Source: Arenibacter echinorum (GTDB taxonomy: Bacteria > Bacteroidota > Bacteroidia > Flavobacteriales > Flavobacteriaceae). Taken from it: 64,000 bases of DNA. The notes below the pieces were generated by a model. The model was not told the DNA's origin. It saw nothing but the letters and a program-made list of their open reading frames with translations, and searched no databases. Below are positions 27,029 to 35,673 of the stretch, in pieces. How positions within the stretch are numbered: position 1 is the first letter of the stretch; each line of letters starts with the position of its first letter. The position numbers were made by a program, and so were the translations under genes. Location of the stretch: NCBI RefSeq assembly GCF_003259375.1, contig NZ_QLLN01000004.1, positions 436,495-500,494 of the forward strand, read 5' to 3'.

Positions 27029-27563
27029 ATTTTAAGCTATTAATGGTTAAAACCAGAGTTGGAATCCAAACACCGACCAATGCACATACAATCTTTTTGG
27101 GGGAAAGTTTTAATAGTCCAGTTTAGCAATAAACTGGAAATCAAATATAACTAAAATTAAAACTCAACAATCATTTTAAATTTTAATGTTACCAAAAAAA
27201 GCCTTCTATAGGCTCGATTAAACTTGATATCCTAAAATTCATTATTTAATAAAACCTAAAAGATAATATTGATTTATTGATGACCAAATTCCAATAATGT
27301 TTACAAAATGGAAATACGAATATTAGCCCGACTTCATAATTACCTTTAAAAGTTAAAACTAATTTCATACTTTTAATAAATACTGTTTGTAACAATGCTT
27401 CATTTTGCAATAATTAAGATTGATTAAAGCAATGAAGTTCAAGAAAATCCTTTCAAAAGCGTCTTCCCCGATACGTCCGTTAATTAGCTGAAAAGGAAGT
27501 TTTTGAATCGGATCTGATAGAACCTAAAGTGTAAAAGGCACGTTCAACCATAAATCAACGCCC
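27029..27563. other. 535-bp AT-rich divergent gap
   Basis: The gap lies between the kinase and the dienelactone hydrolase gene and must hold both promoters. I see a perfect 8-bp stem with GCAA loop (27118-27137) and a possible 19-codon micro-ORF (27432-27491, MKFKKILSKASSPIRPLIS) ahead of the hydrolase gene. Otherwise it is low-complexity AT-rich DNA with no recognisable gene. Confidence 0.45.
27118..27137. repeat. perfect hairpin CCAGTTTA-GCAA-TAAACTGG arms
   Basis: Eight-base-pair arms CCAGTTTA and TAAACTGG enclose GCAA, a GNRA-type loop if read on the plus strand. It is about 90 bp upstream of the histidine kinase start and could be an operator or a leader hairpin. There is no T run on either side, so it is not a typical terminator. 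Confidence 0.5.
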
Positions 27564-28448
27564 ATGAGACCATTGAAAAAAGAAGATATTAAACAAGAAG
27601 TTTTTGACCTTTATGATGACTACGCCCACAATAGGGTAAGCAGAAGGCTGTTTATGGATAAATTATCCACCTATGCCGTTGGTGGGTTAACGGTAGCTTC
27701 GCTGCTTAGCTTTATTTCCCCTGATTATGTGAAAAAAATCCAGATAAAGTCCGATGATCCAAAATTAAAATCAGAATATATCCACTACGATTCCCCCAAA
27801 GGAGGTGGTTCCATAAAGGGTTTGCTTTCTAGACCGGCCGATACCAAGGTAAAACTTCCAGGAATAATAGTGGTCCACGAAAACCGTGGACTTAATCCGC
27901 ACATAGAAGATGTGGGCCGAAGGGCCGGCCTGGCAGGATTCATCTCTTTGGCCCCAGATGCTTTAACACCTCTGGGCGGTTATCCCGGCAATGACGACGA
28001 TGGCCGTGAACTGCAAAGCAAGCGAAATCGCGATGAGATGTTGGAGGATTTTATTGCGGCCTTTGAATATTTGAAAGCCCATCCTGAATGCTCCGGTAAA
28101 GTTGGTGTGGTAGGATTTTGTTTTGGAGGTTGGATTTCCAATATGATGGCGGTAAAGGTTCCAAGTTTAGCAGCTTCAGTTCCTTTTTACGGGGGTCAGC
28201 CAACTGAAGATATTGAAAAAATAAACGCCCCTTTAATGCTTCATTTTGGTGAATTGGATACACGAGTAAACGAAGGGTGGCCGGCCTATGAAGAAGCCCT
28301 TAAAAAGTATGGCAAGGAATATAAGGCCTATATATACCCTAAGGCAAACCACGGTTTTCACAATGATACCACCCCGAGATATGACCGGGAAGCCGCTGAA
28401 TTGGCCTGGGGAAGGACCATCGATTTTTTCAAGGAAAAACTCGCTTAA
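27564..28448 (+). CDS. dienelactone hydrolase family protein, Tat-type leader
   Basis: 294 aa alpha/beta hydrolase. The nucleophile is Cys186 in GFCFGG, with Asp232 (GELDTRVN) and His263 (ANHGFH) completing the triad, and Glu106 in VHENRGL as in true dienelactone hydrolases. These enzymes open lactone rings in chloroaromatic degradation, but most relatives have unknown esters as substrates. The N-terminus shows SRRLFMDK followed by a hydrophobic stretch (about 37-50), resembling a twin-arginine leader, so periplasmic export or anchoring is likely. It stands alone and converges with the symporter gene. Confidence 0.9.
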   Translation: MRPLKKEDIKQEVFDLYDDYAHNRVSRRLFMDKLSTYAVGGLTVASLLSFISPDYVKKIQIKSDDPKLKSEYIHYDSPKGGGSIKGLLSRPADTKVKLPGIIVVHENRGLNPHIEDVGRRAGLAGFISLAPDALTPLGGYPGNDDDGRELQSKRNRDEMLEDFIAAFEYLKAHPECSGKVGVVGFCFGGWISNMMAVKVPSLAASVPFYGGQPTEDIEKINAPLMLHFGELDTRVNEGWPAYEEALKKYGKEYKAYIYPKANHGFHNDTTPRYDREAAELAWGRTIDFFKEKLA

Positions 28449-28479
28449 GACCAGGCTATAAATATTGTTCCAACATTCA

Positions 28480-30105
28480 TTACAAAGATAGCGTACTAAA
28501 CGATATCATGATATATAGCACAATGAGCACCACCAAAACCGATGCTACTATATCCCAAATAGTATAGCTCGACTTGTTGTCAGCCTTTTGTTTTTCCGTA
28601 ACCGTTCCAAAGGTTAGTCCGGACAATTGCGCCTCAGAGGGGGCCGGATAAAACATACTTACAATCACTGCTATGGCCACACAGAGGGCAAAGAAATAGG
28701 CTGCAAATACCAACCAGTTCACGTCGGCGAGGTTAAAAAGAAAGCTTCCTTCGGAAAAACTGGATTTCATAATTTCCAAGGTCAGTTTGGAAAACCCTAT
28801 GATCAATCCGCCTACCAAGGTAGCTATGGCCCCATTGGCATTAATTCGCTTATAAAAAATCCCTAAAAGAAATACCGCAGTAATCGGCGGGGAAATATAG
28901 GCCTGCACATTCTGCAGGTATTCGTATAATCCATCAGAAAGTCTTGTTATTACCGGAATCCACAGTAGACCCAAACCTACTACAAAAAAAGTGGCGGTTC
29001 TTCCGGTTTTCACCAATTCCTCCTCAGGTTTATTGGGCTTCAATTTTTTATAAATATCCAGGGTAAACAAGGTGGAACAGGAATTAAACACGGAAGCCAA
29101 GGAACTCATAAGGGCAGCCAGCAATCCTGCGGCTACCAATCCACGTAAGCCGGAAGGCAAAAGGTTGCTCATTAGTACGGGAAAGGCCTCATCAGGATTG
29201 TCCCAATGCAATTTCCCCTGCATTTTAAGTCCCAAGGCGACTACTCCCGGTATTAGAAATAGAAAAACGGGCATCAGTTTTAGAAGTGCCCCAAAAATAC
29301 TTCCACGCCTACCTGCCTTGATACTTTTGGCAGTAAGGACCCGTTGTACGATTACCTGATCGGTACACCAATACCAGATTCCCACAATGGTACTGGTCAG
29401 AAAAAGGGGCAACCAGGGATAATCCGGGTCCGAATTGGGTCGCCACATATTAAAATAATCCACTCCTATGGTTTCCTTCAGCTCCCCCCAACCACCGACA
29501 GCTTCAAGCCCCATAAAACTCAAGATTCCGGCACCAAGGACCAAAACTATTGCCTGTATGGTCTCTGTATACACCACGGCCCGCATTCCTCCTAAAATAG
29601 TGTATAGTCCTGTAAGCGCAACAGTTGCAACCGCACCGACCCAAAAAGGAATTCCCAAAAGGGCAGATACCACTACCCCACCGGCGTATATGGTTACGGA
29701 TACTTTGGTAAGTATATAAGCGATTAAAGAAACAATGGAAAGTACCCATCTAGAGCGGGCATCGAAACGCTTTTCCAAAAATTCCGGCATGGTAAATACA
29801 CCACTCCTGGCGTAAAAAGGCAGAAAAACCCAGCCCAACATTAAAACTATCCAGGCATGGAGCTCATAAATCAATAATGGCATTTTATCCCCAGCACCAT
29901 TGCCCGCCAATCCCACTACATGCTCAGACCCTATGTTGGAGGCAAAAATTGAAGCTCCTACCATAAACCATCCAATGTTTCGTCCGGCCAAAAAGTAGTC
30001 CTCCGTATTCTTTTGTTTTTGTTTTATTACCCACCAGGCAACCCCAAGCAATATCACAAAATAGGCGCTGATCACCACCCAATCCAATGTGTCCAATCCT
30101 TTCAT
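28480..30105 (-). CDS. sodium/solute symporter (SSS family, vSGLT-like)
   Basis: 541 aa with about 14 hydrophobic helices, consistent with the SLC5/SSS family. The segments DYFLAGRNIGWFMVGASIFASNIGSEH and WCTDQVIVQRVLTAKS match the sodium/galactose transporter vSGLT group, including the Gln in the sugar-site loop. It should import a sugar or sugar acid with sodium across the inner membrane. It is the last gene of a four-gene run with a dehydratase, SDR and lactonase, so the substrate is probably the sugar oxidised by those enzymes. Confidence 0.92.
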   Translation of the reverse strand: MKGLDTLDWVVISAYFVILLGVAWWVIKQKQKNTEDYFLAGRNIGWFMVGASIFASNIGSEHVVGLAGNGAGDKMPLLIYELHAWIVLMLGWVFLPFYARSGVFTMPEFLEKRFDARSRWVLSIVSLIAYILTKVSVTIYAGGVVVSALLGIPFWVGAVATVALTGLYTILGGMRAVVYTETIQAIVLVLGAGILSFMGLEAVGGWGELKETIGVDYFNMWRPNSDPDYPWLPLFLTSTIVGIWYWCTDQVIVQRVLTAKSIKAGRRGSIFGALLKLMPVFLFLIPGVVALGLKMQGKLHWDNPDEAFPVLMSNLLPSGLRGLVAAGLLAALMSSLASVFNSCSTLFTLDIYKKLKPNKPEEELVKTGRTATFFVVGLGLLWIPVITRLSDGLYEYLQNVQAYISPPITAVFLLGIFYKRINANGAIATLVGGLIIGFSKLTLEIMKSSFSEGSFLFNLADVNWLVFAAYFFALCVAIAVIVSMFYPAPSEAQLSGLTFGTVTEKQKADNKSSYTIWDIVASVLVVLIVLYIMISFSTLSL

Positions 30106-30176
30106 TCTAACTTAATTTGGTTTCGTTGGTTTATATTATTCGCAATTTTCGTAGATAGATATGAATGAAACTTATA

Positions 30177-31058
30177 TTAGGTTGAACTCTTAAATTGATA
30201 AGCAGGGAGTCCTTTATGGCCACAATTCCTGACTACAAATAAAGACCCTGCCAAGGGCTGTTTCTTCAGTTCCAATTCACTAAGCCCCTTCTTGGCAGAA
30301 GTTATATACAGATCTTCCATGGTCTCACCCCCAAAGGCGCAAGAAGTAACTTGGGCAACCGGCATGGTAATGGACAATAATTTTTTTCCGGTTCCAGGGT
30401 CGTAGCGGGCTACCTGCCATCCTCCCCAATGAGCTACCCATATCATTCCCTCGTTATCTATGGTCATCCCATCCGGAAAGCCGTCTTCCACGGCAATAGT
30501 GATGACCGTTCTTTTGTTGGCCAATTCCCCACTGGCCTTATCGTAATCGTAAGCTACAACTTTGCGGGTCGGGGAATCTATGAAGTACAATGTTTTATGA
30601 TCCAAACTCCAAGCCAGACCGTTGGAAATGCTAATATTGGATTCCTTTTTCCCAACATTTAATGAAGCATCCAGCACATAAAGGCTACCAGAAGATTTAT
30701 CTTCTGCAATGGGCATGGTCCCTGCCCAAAATCGACCTACAGGATCACATTTCCCATCATTAAACCTGTTTTCCGGCAAATCTTTCTCCGGATTGGTTAT
30801 CATATCGACTTTCCCAGTTTTCCGGTTTACATAGCCGAATCCGTCCTTCATGGCAGCAAGGTAATTCCCATTGTCAGAAATCGCCATAGCGCCGATCATT
30901 TGGCCTACCGAAATGGTATTGGAAGTACCGGTTTTTGGAGACCATTCATGGATATTTCCATTTAAAATATCTACCCAACATATCTGTTTTTTGGAGTCAT
31001 CCCAAAGCGGACCTTCCCCCAATTCGCATATAATTCCACTAACAACTTCTGGACCCAT
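30177..31058 (-). CDS. SMP-30/gluconolactonase family lactonase
   Basis: 293 aa six-bladed beta-propeller of the SMP-30/LRE family. Metal ligands are visible: Glu15 (LGEGPLW), Asn100 (RFNDGKCDP), Asn146 (ISNGLAW) and Asp196 (FPDGMTID). The enzyme hydrolyses aldonolactones to aldonic acids. Next to an IlvD/Edd sugar-acid dehydratase it would supply the aldonate, as XylC does in the Caulobacter xylose pathway. The start is MGPEVVSGIICELG. It has no signal peptide and is 71 bp upstream of the symporter gene. Confidence 0.92.
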   Translation of the reverse strand: MGPEVVSGIICELGEGPLWDDSKKQICWVDILNGNIHEWSPKTGTSNTISVGQMIGAMAISDNGNYLAAMKDGFGYVNRKTGKVDMITNPEKDLPENRFNDGKCDPVGRFWAGTMPIAEDKSSGSLYVLDASLNVGKKESNISISNGLAWSLDHKTLYFIDSPTRKVVAYDYDKASGELANKRTVITIAVEDGFPDGMTIDNEGMIWVAHWGGWQVARYDPGTGKKLLSITMPVAQVTSCAFGGETMEDLYITSAKKGLSELELKKQPLAGSLFVVRNCGHKGLPAYQFKSST

Positions 31059-31121
31059 ATCTTTTAGAATCTATTATAATTTATTGGTTACCGCAGGCAT
31101 CATGAATATTCAATGAGCCCA

Positions 31122-31886
31122 TTAATTTTTATAGGGAGAAGGGCTCACCGATGTCCAACCCCCATCGATCACCAAACTTTGTCCCGTTATGTGTTTGGAA
31201 TTATCGGAAACTAAGAACAAAACAGCCTGGGCTATATCATTGACAGATGCCGGTCTACCCAAGGGCGTAATATTTTCCCAGGTTCCGAAATAGTCTTTAT
31301 CCCTCAGGGTCCTCTCGGTAAGGGTGGCTCCCGGGGCTACCGTATTGATATTTATTTTATAGGGCGATAGCTCTATGACCAAGTTCTTGGCCAACATTTC
31401 CAATGCGGCCTTGCTCATCCCGTAGGCCGCTAAATTTTCATGTGCCTGATGCCCTGTTACCGAGGACATAAAAAGGATAGACCCGCCAAAACCTTGCTTT
31501 TTCATTTGATTCGCCGCTGCTTGGGCCAAAAAGAAACTCCCGCCCAAATTAACTTTCATCACCTCAAAAAAAGATTCCGGCGGATAGCTAAGGAATTCCC
31601 CAAAGAGGGTAATCCCCGCATTGGCTACCACTATATCCAATTTTCCAAATTCTTCAACCGCCTTATCCACCATTTGTTTTATGACCGCTATATCCCCTGA
31701 ATCACCTGCAAAAGGAATACATTTTCCATTCTTCCGGTCCATTTTTACAACTGCCTCCTCAGCGAGAACGGCATCCAAATCATTCAAAATAACATTGGCC
31801 CCATGGGCCACCAACTGCCTACAGATTTCCAGGCCAATACCCTGCCCGGCTCCTGTAACAATCGCAACTTTATCCTTAAAATCCAT
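31122..31886 (-). CDS. SDR-family oxidoreductase, probable sugar dehydrogenase
   Basis: 254 aa classical short-chain dehydrogenase. The cofactor site is TGAGQGIG (11-18), NAG at 89-91, catalytic Ser142, Tyr155 and Lys159 (YGMSK). It ends with the usual VIDGGWTSVSPSPYKN. NAD or NADP preference is unclear, although Asp36 (LNDLD) after the second strand suggests NAD. In context it may oxidise an aldose to the lactone, or act on a 2-keto-3-deoxy sugar acid later in the pathway. It is 17 bp downstream of the dehydratase. Confidence 0.92.
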   Translation of the reverse strand: MDFKDKVAIVTGAGQGIGLEICRQLVAHGANVILNDLDAVLAEEAVVKMDRKNGKCIPFAGDSGDIAVIKQMVDKAVEEFGKLDIVVANAGITLFGEFLSYPPESFFEVMKVNLGGSFFLAQAAANQMKKQGFGGSILFMSSVTGHQAHENLAAYGMSKAALEMLAKNLVIELSPYKININTVAPGATLTERTLRDKDYFGTWENITPLGRPASVNDIAQAVLFLVSDNSKHITGQSLVIDGGWTSVSPSPYKN

Positions 31887-31903
31887 AATAGAAGGTATTC
31901 GAT

Positions 31904-33628
31904 TTAATGGGAATCCCTAGTGACCTCGCTCCCGGATTTTCCCCTTAAAAAATCCATGTCCGCTCCCAAATGGGCTTGCTGCACATGGTTTACATATAAA
32001 TTAACATAGCCTCGGTCAACGATAGGAGGAATTACTTTTCTGTTTTTCTTACGCTTTTCCAATTCCTCATCCGAGATGGCTACGGTCAGACTTCGATTCT
32101 GCACATCCAAACTGATCATGTCCCCATTTTCTATCACCGAAAAATTTCCACCCATGGCGGCTTCTGGGGATACATGTAATACCACTGTTCCAAAACCGGT
32201 TCCACTCATACGGCCATCCGAAATACGGACCATATCCTTGACTTCTTTTTCCAAAAGTTTTTTGGGGAGGCCCATATTCCCAACTTCTGGCATTCCCGGG
32301 TATCCCCTGGGACCTACATTCTTTAGCACCAAAATACAGCTTTCATCCACTTCCAAAGCGTCTGTATCTATCCTGGCCTTGTAATCCTCAATATTCTCAA
32401 AGACTACGGCCTTGCCAGTATGTTTCATTAAGTGGGCACTTGCCGCCGAGGGTTTTATTACTGCTCCATTTTCGGCAAGGTTGCCACTAAGGATGGCCAA
32501 ACCTGTTGCATCGTTAAAGGGCCGGCCCACACTTCCTATGACGTCATTGTCATAATTTTGCGCTTTCTGATAATTCTCCCCAACAGTTTTACCATTTACG
32601 GTAATTACATCATTGTTGAGGATGTCTTTTAGTTCCTTCAGCACTGCAGGCAAGCCACCGGCATAAAATAAATCCTCCATAAAATGCTTGCCTGAAGGTT
32701 GCAAATTGGCAATAAGGGGAATATTGGCCGAAAGCCTATTAAAATCTTCCAGCTTTAAAGGGACACCAATTCTTCCAGCTATGGCCAAAAGATGGATCAC
32801 AAAGTTTGTGGAGCCTCCTATGGCCGCATTGACCTTAATGGCATTTTCAAAGGCCTTAATGGTCAAAATATCAGATAGTTTAAGATCTTCCTTCACCATT
32901 TCAACTATTCGGATTCCGCTCAACTGTGCCAATACTTTTCTTCGGGCATCGGCTGCAGGGATAGCAGCATTTTCGGGTAAACTAAGTCCCAGTGCCTCCA
33001 CCATACACGCCATGGATGATGCCGTACCCATAACGGCACAGTGTCCGTCACTTCTGCACATGGCCGCTTCTATATTCCGCAACTCGGCATTCTCAAGTTT
33101 TCCTTCCCTAACATCGTCATGATAGCGCCAAATATCGCTGGTGCCAATATTTTTCCCCCTGTACTTTCCCGTAAGCATAGGACCTCCCGACACCACTATG
33201 GTCGGGATATCCACACTACAGGCCCCCATTACCAAGGAAGGGGTGGTCTTGTCGCAACCACATAGCAAGACAACACCGTCCAAAGGATTTGCACGTATGC
33301 TCTCCTCCACATCCATACTTGCCAAATTTCTATAAAGCATGGCCGTTGGTTTCATAATGGTTTCCCCCAAGGACATTACCGGAAATTCCACTGGGAATCC
33401 CCCGGCCTCCCAAATGCCTTTTTTCACGGATTCTGCCAGCTCCCTAAAATGCCCGTTACAGGGAGTAAGCTCTGACCAGGTATTACAGATGCCAATTACC
33501 GGTTTGTTGTTAAACTCGTAATCCGGTATTCCCTGGTTCTTCATCCAGGCCCTATAGATAAATCCGTCTTTACCTGTACGGCCAAACCAGTTGCTGCTTC
33601 GCAGCTTTTTCTTGTCATCTTTTTCCAT
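31904..33628 (-). CDS. IlvD/Edd-family sugar-acid dehydratase
   Basis: 574 aa. The family uses an iron-sulfur cluster and Mg to dehydrate dihydroxy acids or aldonic acids. The three cluster cysteines fit the sugar-acid clade with a [2Fe-2S] cluster: Cys57 (LTPCNGHF), Cys125 (GCDKTTP) and Cys197 (GHCAVMGTASSM). The length matches pentonate dehydratases better than 6-phosphogluconate dehydratase (about 600). It is the first gene of the run dehydratase-SDR-lactonase-symporter. Arabonate, xylonate or a related acid is the likely substrate; the true amino-acid ilvD of the genome would be elsewhere. Confidence 0.93.
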   Translation of the reverse strand: MEKDDKKKLRSSNWFGRTGKDGFIYRAWMKNQGIPDYEFNNKPVIGICNTWSELTPCNGHFRELAESVKKGIWEAGGFPVEFPVMSLGETIMKPTAMLYRNLASMDVEESIRANPLDGVVLLCGCDKTTPSLVMGACSVDIPTIVVSGGPMLTGKYRGKNIGTSDIWRYHDDVREGKLENAELRNIEAAMCRSDGHCAVMGTASSMACMVEALGLSLPENAAIPAADARRKVLAQLSGIRIVEMVKEDLKLSDILTIKAFENAIKVNAAIGGSTNFVIHLLAIAGRIGVPLKLEDFNRLSANIPLIANLQPSGKHFMEDLFYAGGLPAVLKELKDILNNDVITVNGKTVGENYQKAQNYDNDVIGSVGRPFNDATGLAILSGNLAENGAVIKPSAASAHLMKHTGKAVVFENIEDYKARIDTDALEVDESCILVLKNVGPRGYPGMPEVGNMGLPKKLLEKEVKDMVRISDGRMSGTGFGTVVLHVSPEAAMGGNFSVIENGDMISLDVQNRSLTVAISDEELEKRKKNRKVIPPIVDRGYVNLYVNHVQQAHLGADMDFLRGKSGSEVTRDSH

Positions 33629-33985
33629 TGGTCTTTTGGTTTTTATGAATCCGCTAATATTGAATTCAGCTAGGTTTACAAGGTAAAGTACAGATTTTCA
33701 TATTAATATTTTTTTATGACCTATACACTTAATTTCAATTTGCAGGCATCAATATCGTGAACTTTTCCGAATTAAAAACTTCATTTTTTAAGGAATTTGT
33801 AATTATGATCTTGGGAAGACCACATTTATATGGATTATAAAGGTTAACAACTTTTTAAACCCAGTCCGCCGTCATGCATGTTCTATATCGCAAAATAAAT
33901 TATTCTTTGGGCTTTCACTGGCCATAGAGGTCTCAACTACAATGGACCTAAAAAATTTCATAGGACAACTTCAATCAAAAACAAT

Positions 33986-34005
33986 GTCCTAATTAGCATT
34001 AGGAC
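33986..34005. promoter_or_regulatory. inverted repeat 1 upstream of nirK
   Basis: Arms GTCCTAAT and ATTAGGAC with a 4-bp spacer TAGC. A further half copy TAGGAC is at 33961-33966. It is followed by a T-rich run, so operator and attenuator are both possible. Confidence 0.55.
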
Positions 34006-34083
34006 TGGTATTTTTATACACCCAGCATAATTTAGTATTTGCAATTGACCCTTGTAAAACACCTAAGTTCAGTACTTAATTTT

Positions 34084-34105
34084 AAACATGACAACTGTCA
34101 TGTTT
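34084..34105. promoter_or_regulatory. inverted repeat 2 upstream of nirK
   Basis: Ten-base-pair arms AAACATGACA and TGTCATGTTT with a 2-bp spacer, perfectly symmetric. The core TGACA-2-TGTCA is a good operator shape for a dimeric regulator but does not match the FNR/NnrR TTGAT-4-ATCAA form. It lies about 85-105 bp before ATG 34190 and would fall inside the gene if the upstream ATG 34088 were used. Confidence 0.6.
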
Positions 34106-34136
34106 TTATTTATCAATGGCAATTATTTTTGCCCCT

Positions 34137-34160
34137 ATAAAGGACAAAAAAGTCCTTTAT
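34137..34160 (+). promoter_or_regulatory. inverted repeat 3 / leader hairpin of nirK
   Basis: Nine-base-pair arms ATAAAGGAC and GTCCTTTAT flank six A residues, and a T run follows. It lies 30-53 bp before ATG 34190, within the probable leader. It shares GGAC/GTCC cores with inverted repeat 1. Confidence 0.55.
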
Positions 34161-34189
34161 TTTTCAATATGCAACCAAAACAAAACATT

Positions 34190-35650
34190 ATGAATGCAAA
34201 ATCGACAAAAAAAATATTCCTCCTTCTCGTATTGATGGCAGGAATGGGCAGCCTTATCCTCTCATGTGCCAAAAAAGAAAAGATTGTTTATGAAAGCACC
34301 GCAGACATCCCTGCAAATCGCGAAATGATCGCAGAATTAACGGCACCTCCGCATGTCCCTACACCTGTTGGGGATAGAAAAGCGAAACTGCTAAAGGTAG
34401 ATATGGAAATCTTGGAACAGGAAGGAGAAATGACCAATGGGGTGCGGTATGTATACTGGACCTTTGGTGGTTCGGTACCGGGCAGTTTTATAAGAACAAG
34501 AGTTGGGGATGAAGTTGAATTTCACCTAAAAAATCACCCTGAAAATAAATTGCCACACAATATCGACCTGCATGCAGTTACCGGTCCGGGCGGGGGCGCA
34601 GAGTCCTCCTTTGTAGCACCTGGTCACGAAAAGGTTTTTTCCTTTAAAACCCTAAATCCCGGCCTTTATGTGTACCACTGTGCCACTGCCCCGGTAGGGA
34701 TGCACATTGCCAACGGAATGTACGGGTTGATATTGGTAGAACCAGAAGGAGGCTTGCCCTTGGTAGATAAGGAATATTACATTATGCAAGGCGATTTTTA
34801 CACCAAAGGTGCCAATGGAGAAAGAGGTTTACAGCCTTTTGATATGCAAAAAGCAGTGGATGAAAAGGCAGATTATGTAGTATTTAATGGAAAAATGGGA
34901 GCCTTGACAGGAGACAATGCCATTACCGCCAAAGTAGGCGAAACCGTTCGTTTATTCGTGGGCAATGGTGGGCCCAACCTAGTATCTTCCTTTCATGTTA
35001 TTGGTGAAATATTCGACAAAGTACATGTAGAAGGTGGCGATATGATCAATGAAAATGTGCAAACCACCCTAATCCCAGCAGGAGGAGCGGCTATCGTGGA
35101 ATTTAAGGTTGATGTGCCAGGCACTTTTATCCTAGTAGACCATTCCATATTCAGGGCCTTTAATAAGGGAGCCCTGGGAATGCTTAAAGTAGAAGGTGAG
35201 AAAAACAAGACCATCTATTCCGGTGAACTGGAAGACGGTATTTACCTGCCTGAAGGTAGTGGAATTCAAAAAATGCCGTCTACAAACGGAGTTGTGGAAT
35301 CTGAAATCCCTGCCAAATCTATGGAAGAAAAAATGACCTTTGGTAAAGCTACCTATATGCAGACCTGTTTTGCCTGTCACCAGGGAGAGGGACAAGGAAT
35401 TGCCAATGCATTTCCTCCTTTGGCCAATTCGGATTACTTAAACGCCGATGTTAATCGCGCCATTGACATTGTTTTACATGGTAAAACAGGTGAAATAACT
35501 GTAAACGGACAAAAGTATAATAGTGTAATGACAGCACAGACCTTATCAGATGAAGAGGTGGCCAATGTACTTACCTATGTTTACAATAGTTGGGGTAATT
35601 CCAAAAAGGATGTAACCCCGGCTATGGTCAAAAGCGTAAGAAACAAATAA
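34190..35650 (+). CDS. nirK: copper nitrite reductase with C-terminal cytochrome c domain
   Basis: 486 aa from ATG 34190, chosen because it starts the lipoprotein signal [10 protein letters not shown]...LILSCAKK (Cys about 26). The upstream ATG 34088 would put a perfect operator-like dyad inside the gene. Two cupredoxin domains carry the copper ligands: about His123, His128 with Asp126, His163-Cys164, His172, Met177 ([10 protein letters not shown]), His268 and His317. A fused C-terminal cytochrome c (CFACH about 392-396, Met446) should feed electrons. It reduces nitrite to NO in the periplasm. It starts an operon with nirV-like and SCO genes. Confidence 0.95.
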   Translation: MNAKSTKKIFLLLVLMAGMGSLILSCAKKEKIVYESTADIPANREMIAELTAPPHVPTPVGDRKAKLLKVDMEILEQEGEMTNGVRYVYWTFGGSVPGSFIRTRVGDEVEFHLKNHPENKLPHNIDLHAVTGPGGGAESSFVAPGHEKVFSFKTLNPGLYVYHCATAPVGMHIANGMYGLILVEPEGGLPLVDKEYYIMQGDFYTKGANGERGLQPFDMQKAVDEKADYVVFNGKMGALTGDNAITAKVGETVRLFVGNGGPNLVSSFHVIGEIFDKVHVEGGDMINENVQTTLIPAGGAAIVEFKVDVPGTFILVDHSIFRAFNKGALGMLKVEGEKNKTIYSGELEDGIYLPEGSGIQKMPSTNGVVESEIPAKSMEEKMTFGKATYMQTCFACHQGEGQGIANAFPPLANSDYLNADVNRAIDIVLHGKTGEITVNGQKYNSVMTAQTLSDEEVANVLTYVYNSWGNSKKDVTPAMVKSVRNK

Positions 35651-35673
35651 AATTAAAAAACAAAAAGACAATT

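Larger units (their letters stand above)
33629..34189. other. 561-bp regulatory gap upstream of nirK
   Basis: The gap lies between divergent dehydratase and nirK genes. Three perfect inverted repeats (listed separately) fall within its last 205 bp. A TTTAGTATTTG segment (34030-34040) is a near match to a -7 box. The first 330 bp contain only AT-rich sequence without recognisable elements. Confidence 0.6.

Noticed and set aside
30177-31058. Reading the SMP-30 protein as a senescence-marker or calcium-binding protein
   Set aside because: The genomic context with a sugar-acid dehydratase and symporter favours aldonolactonase.
31904-33628. Calling the dehydratase the amino-acid biosynthetic ilvD
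   Set aside because: Neighbours are a lactonase, SDR and sugar symporter with no ilv genes, and the length and Cys pattern fit sugar-acid dehydratases.
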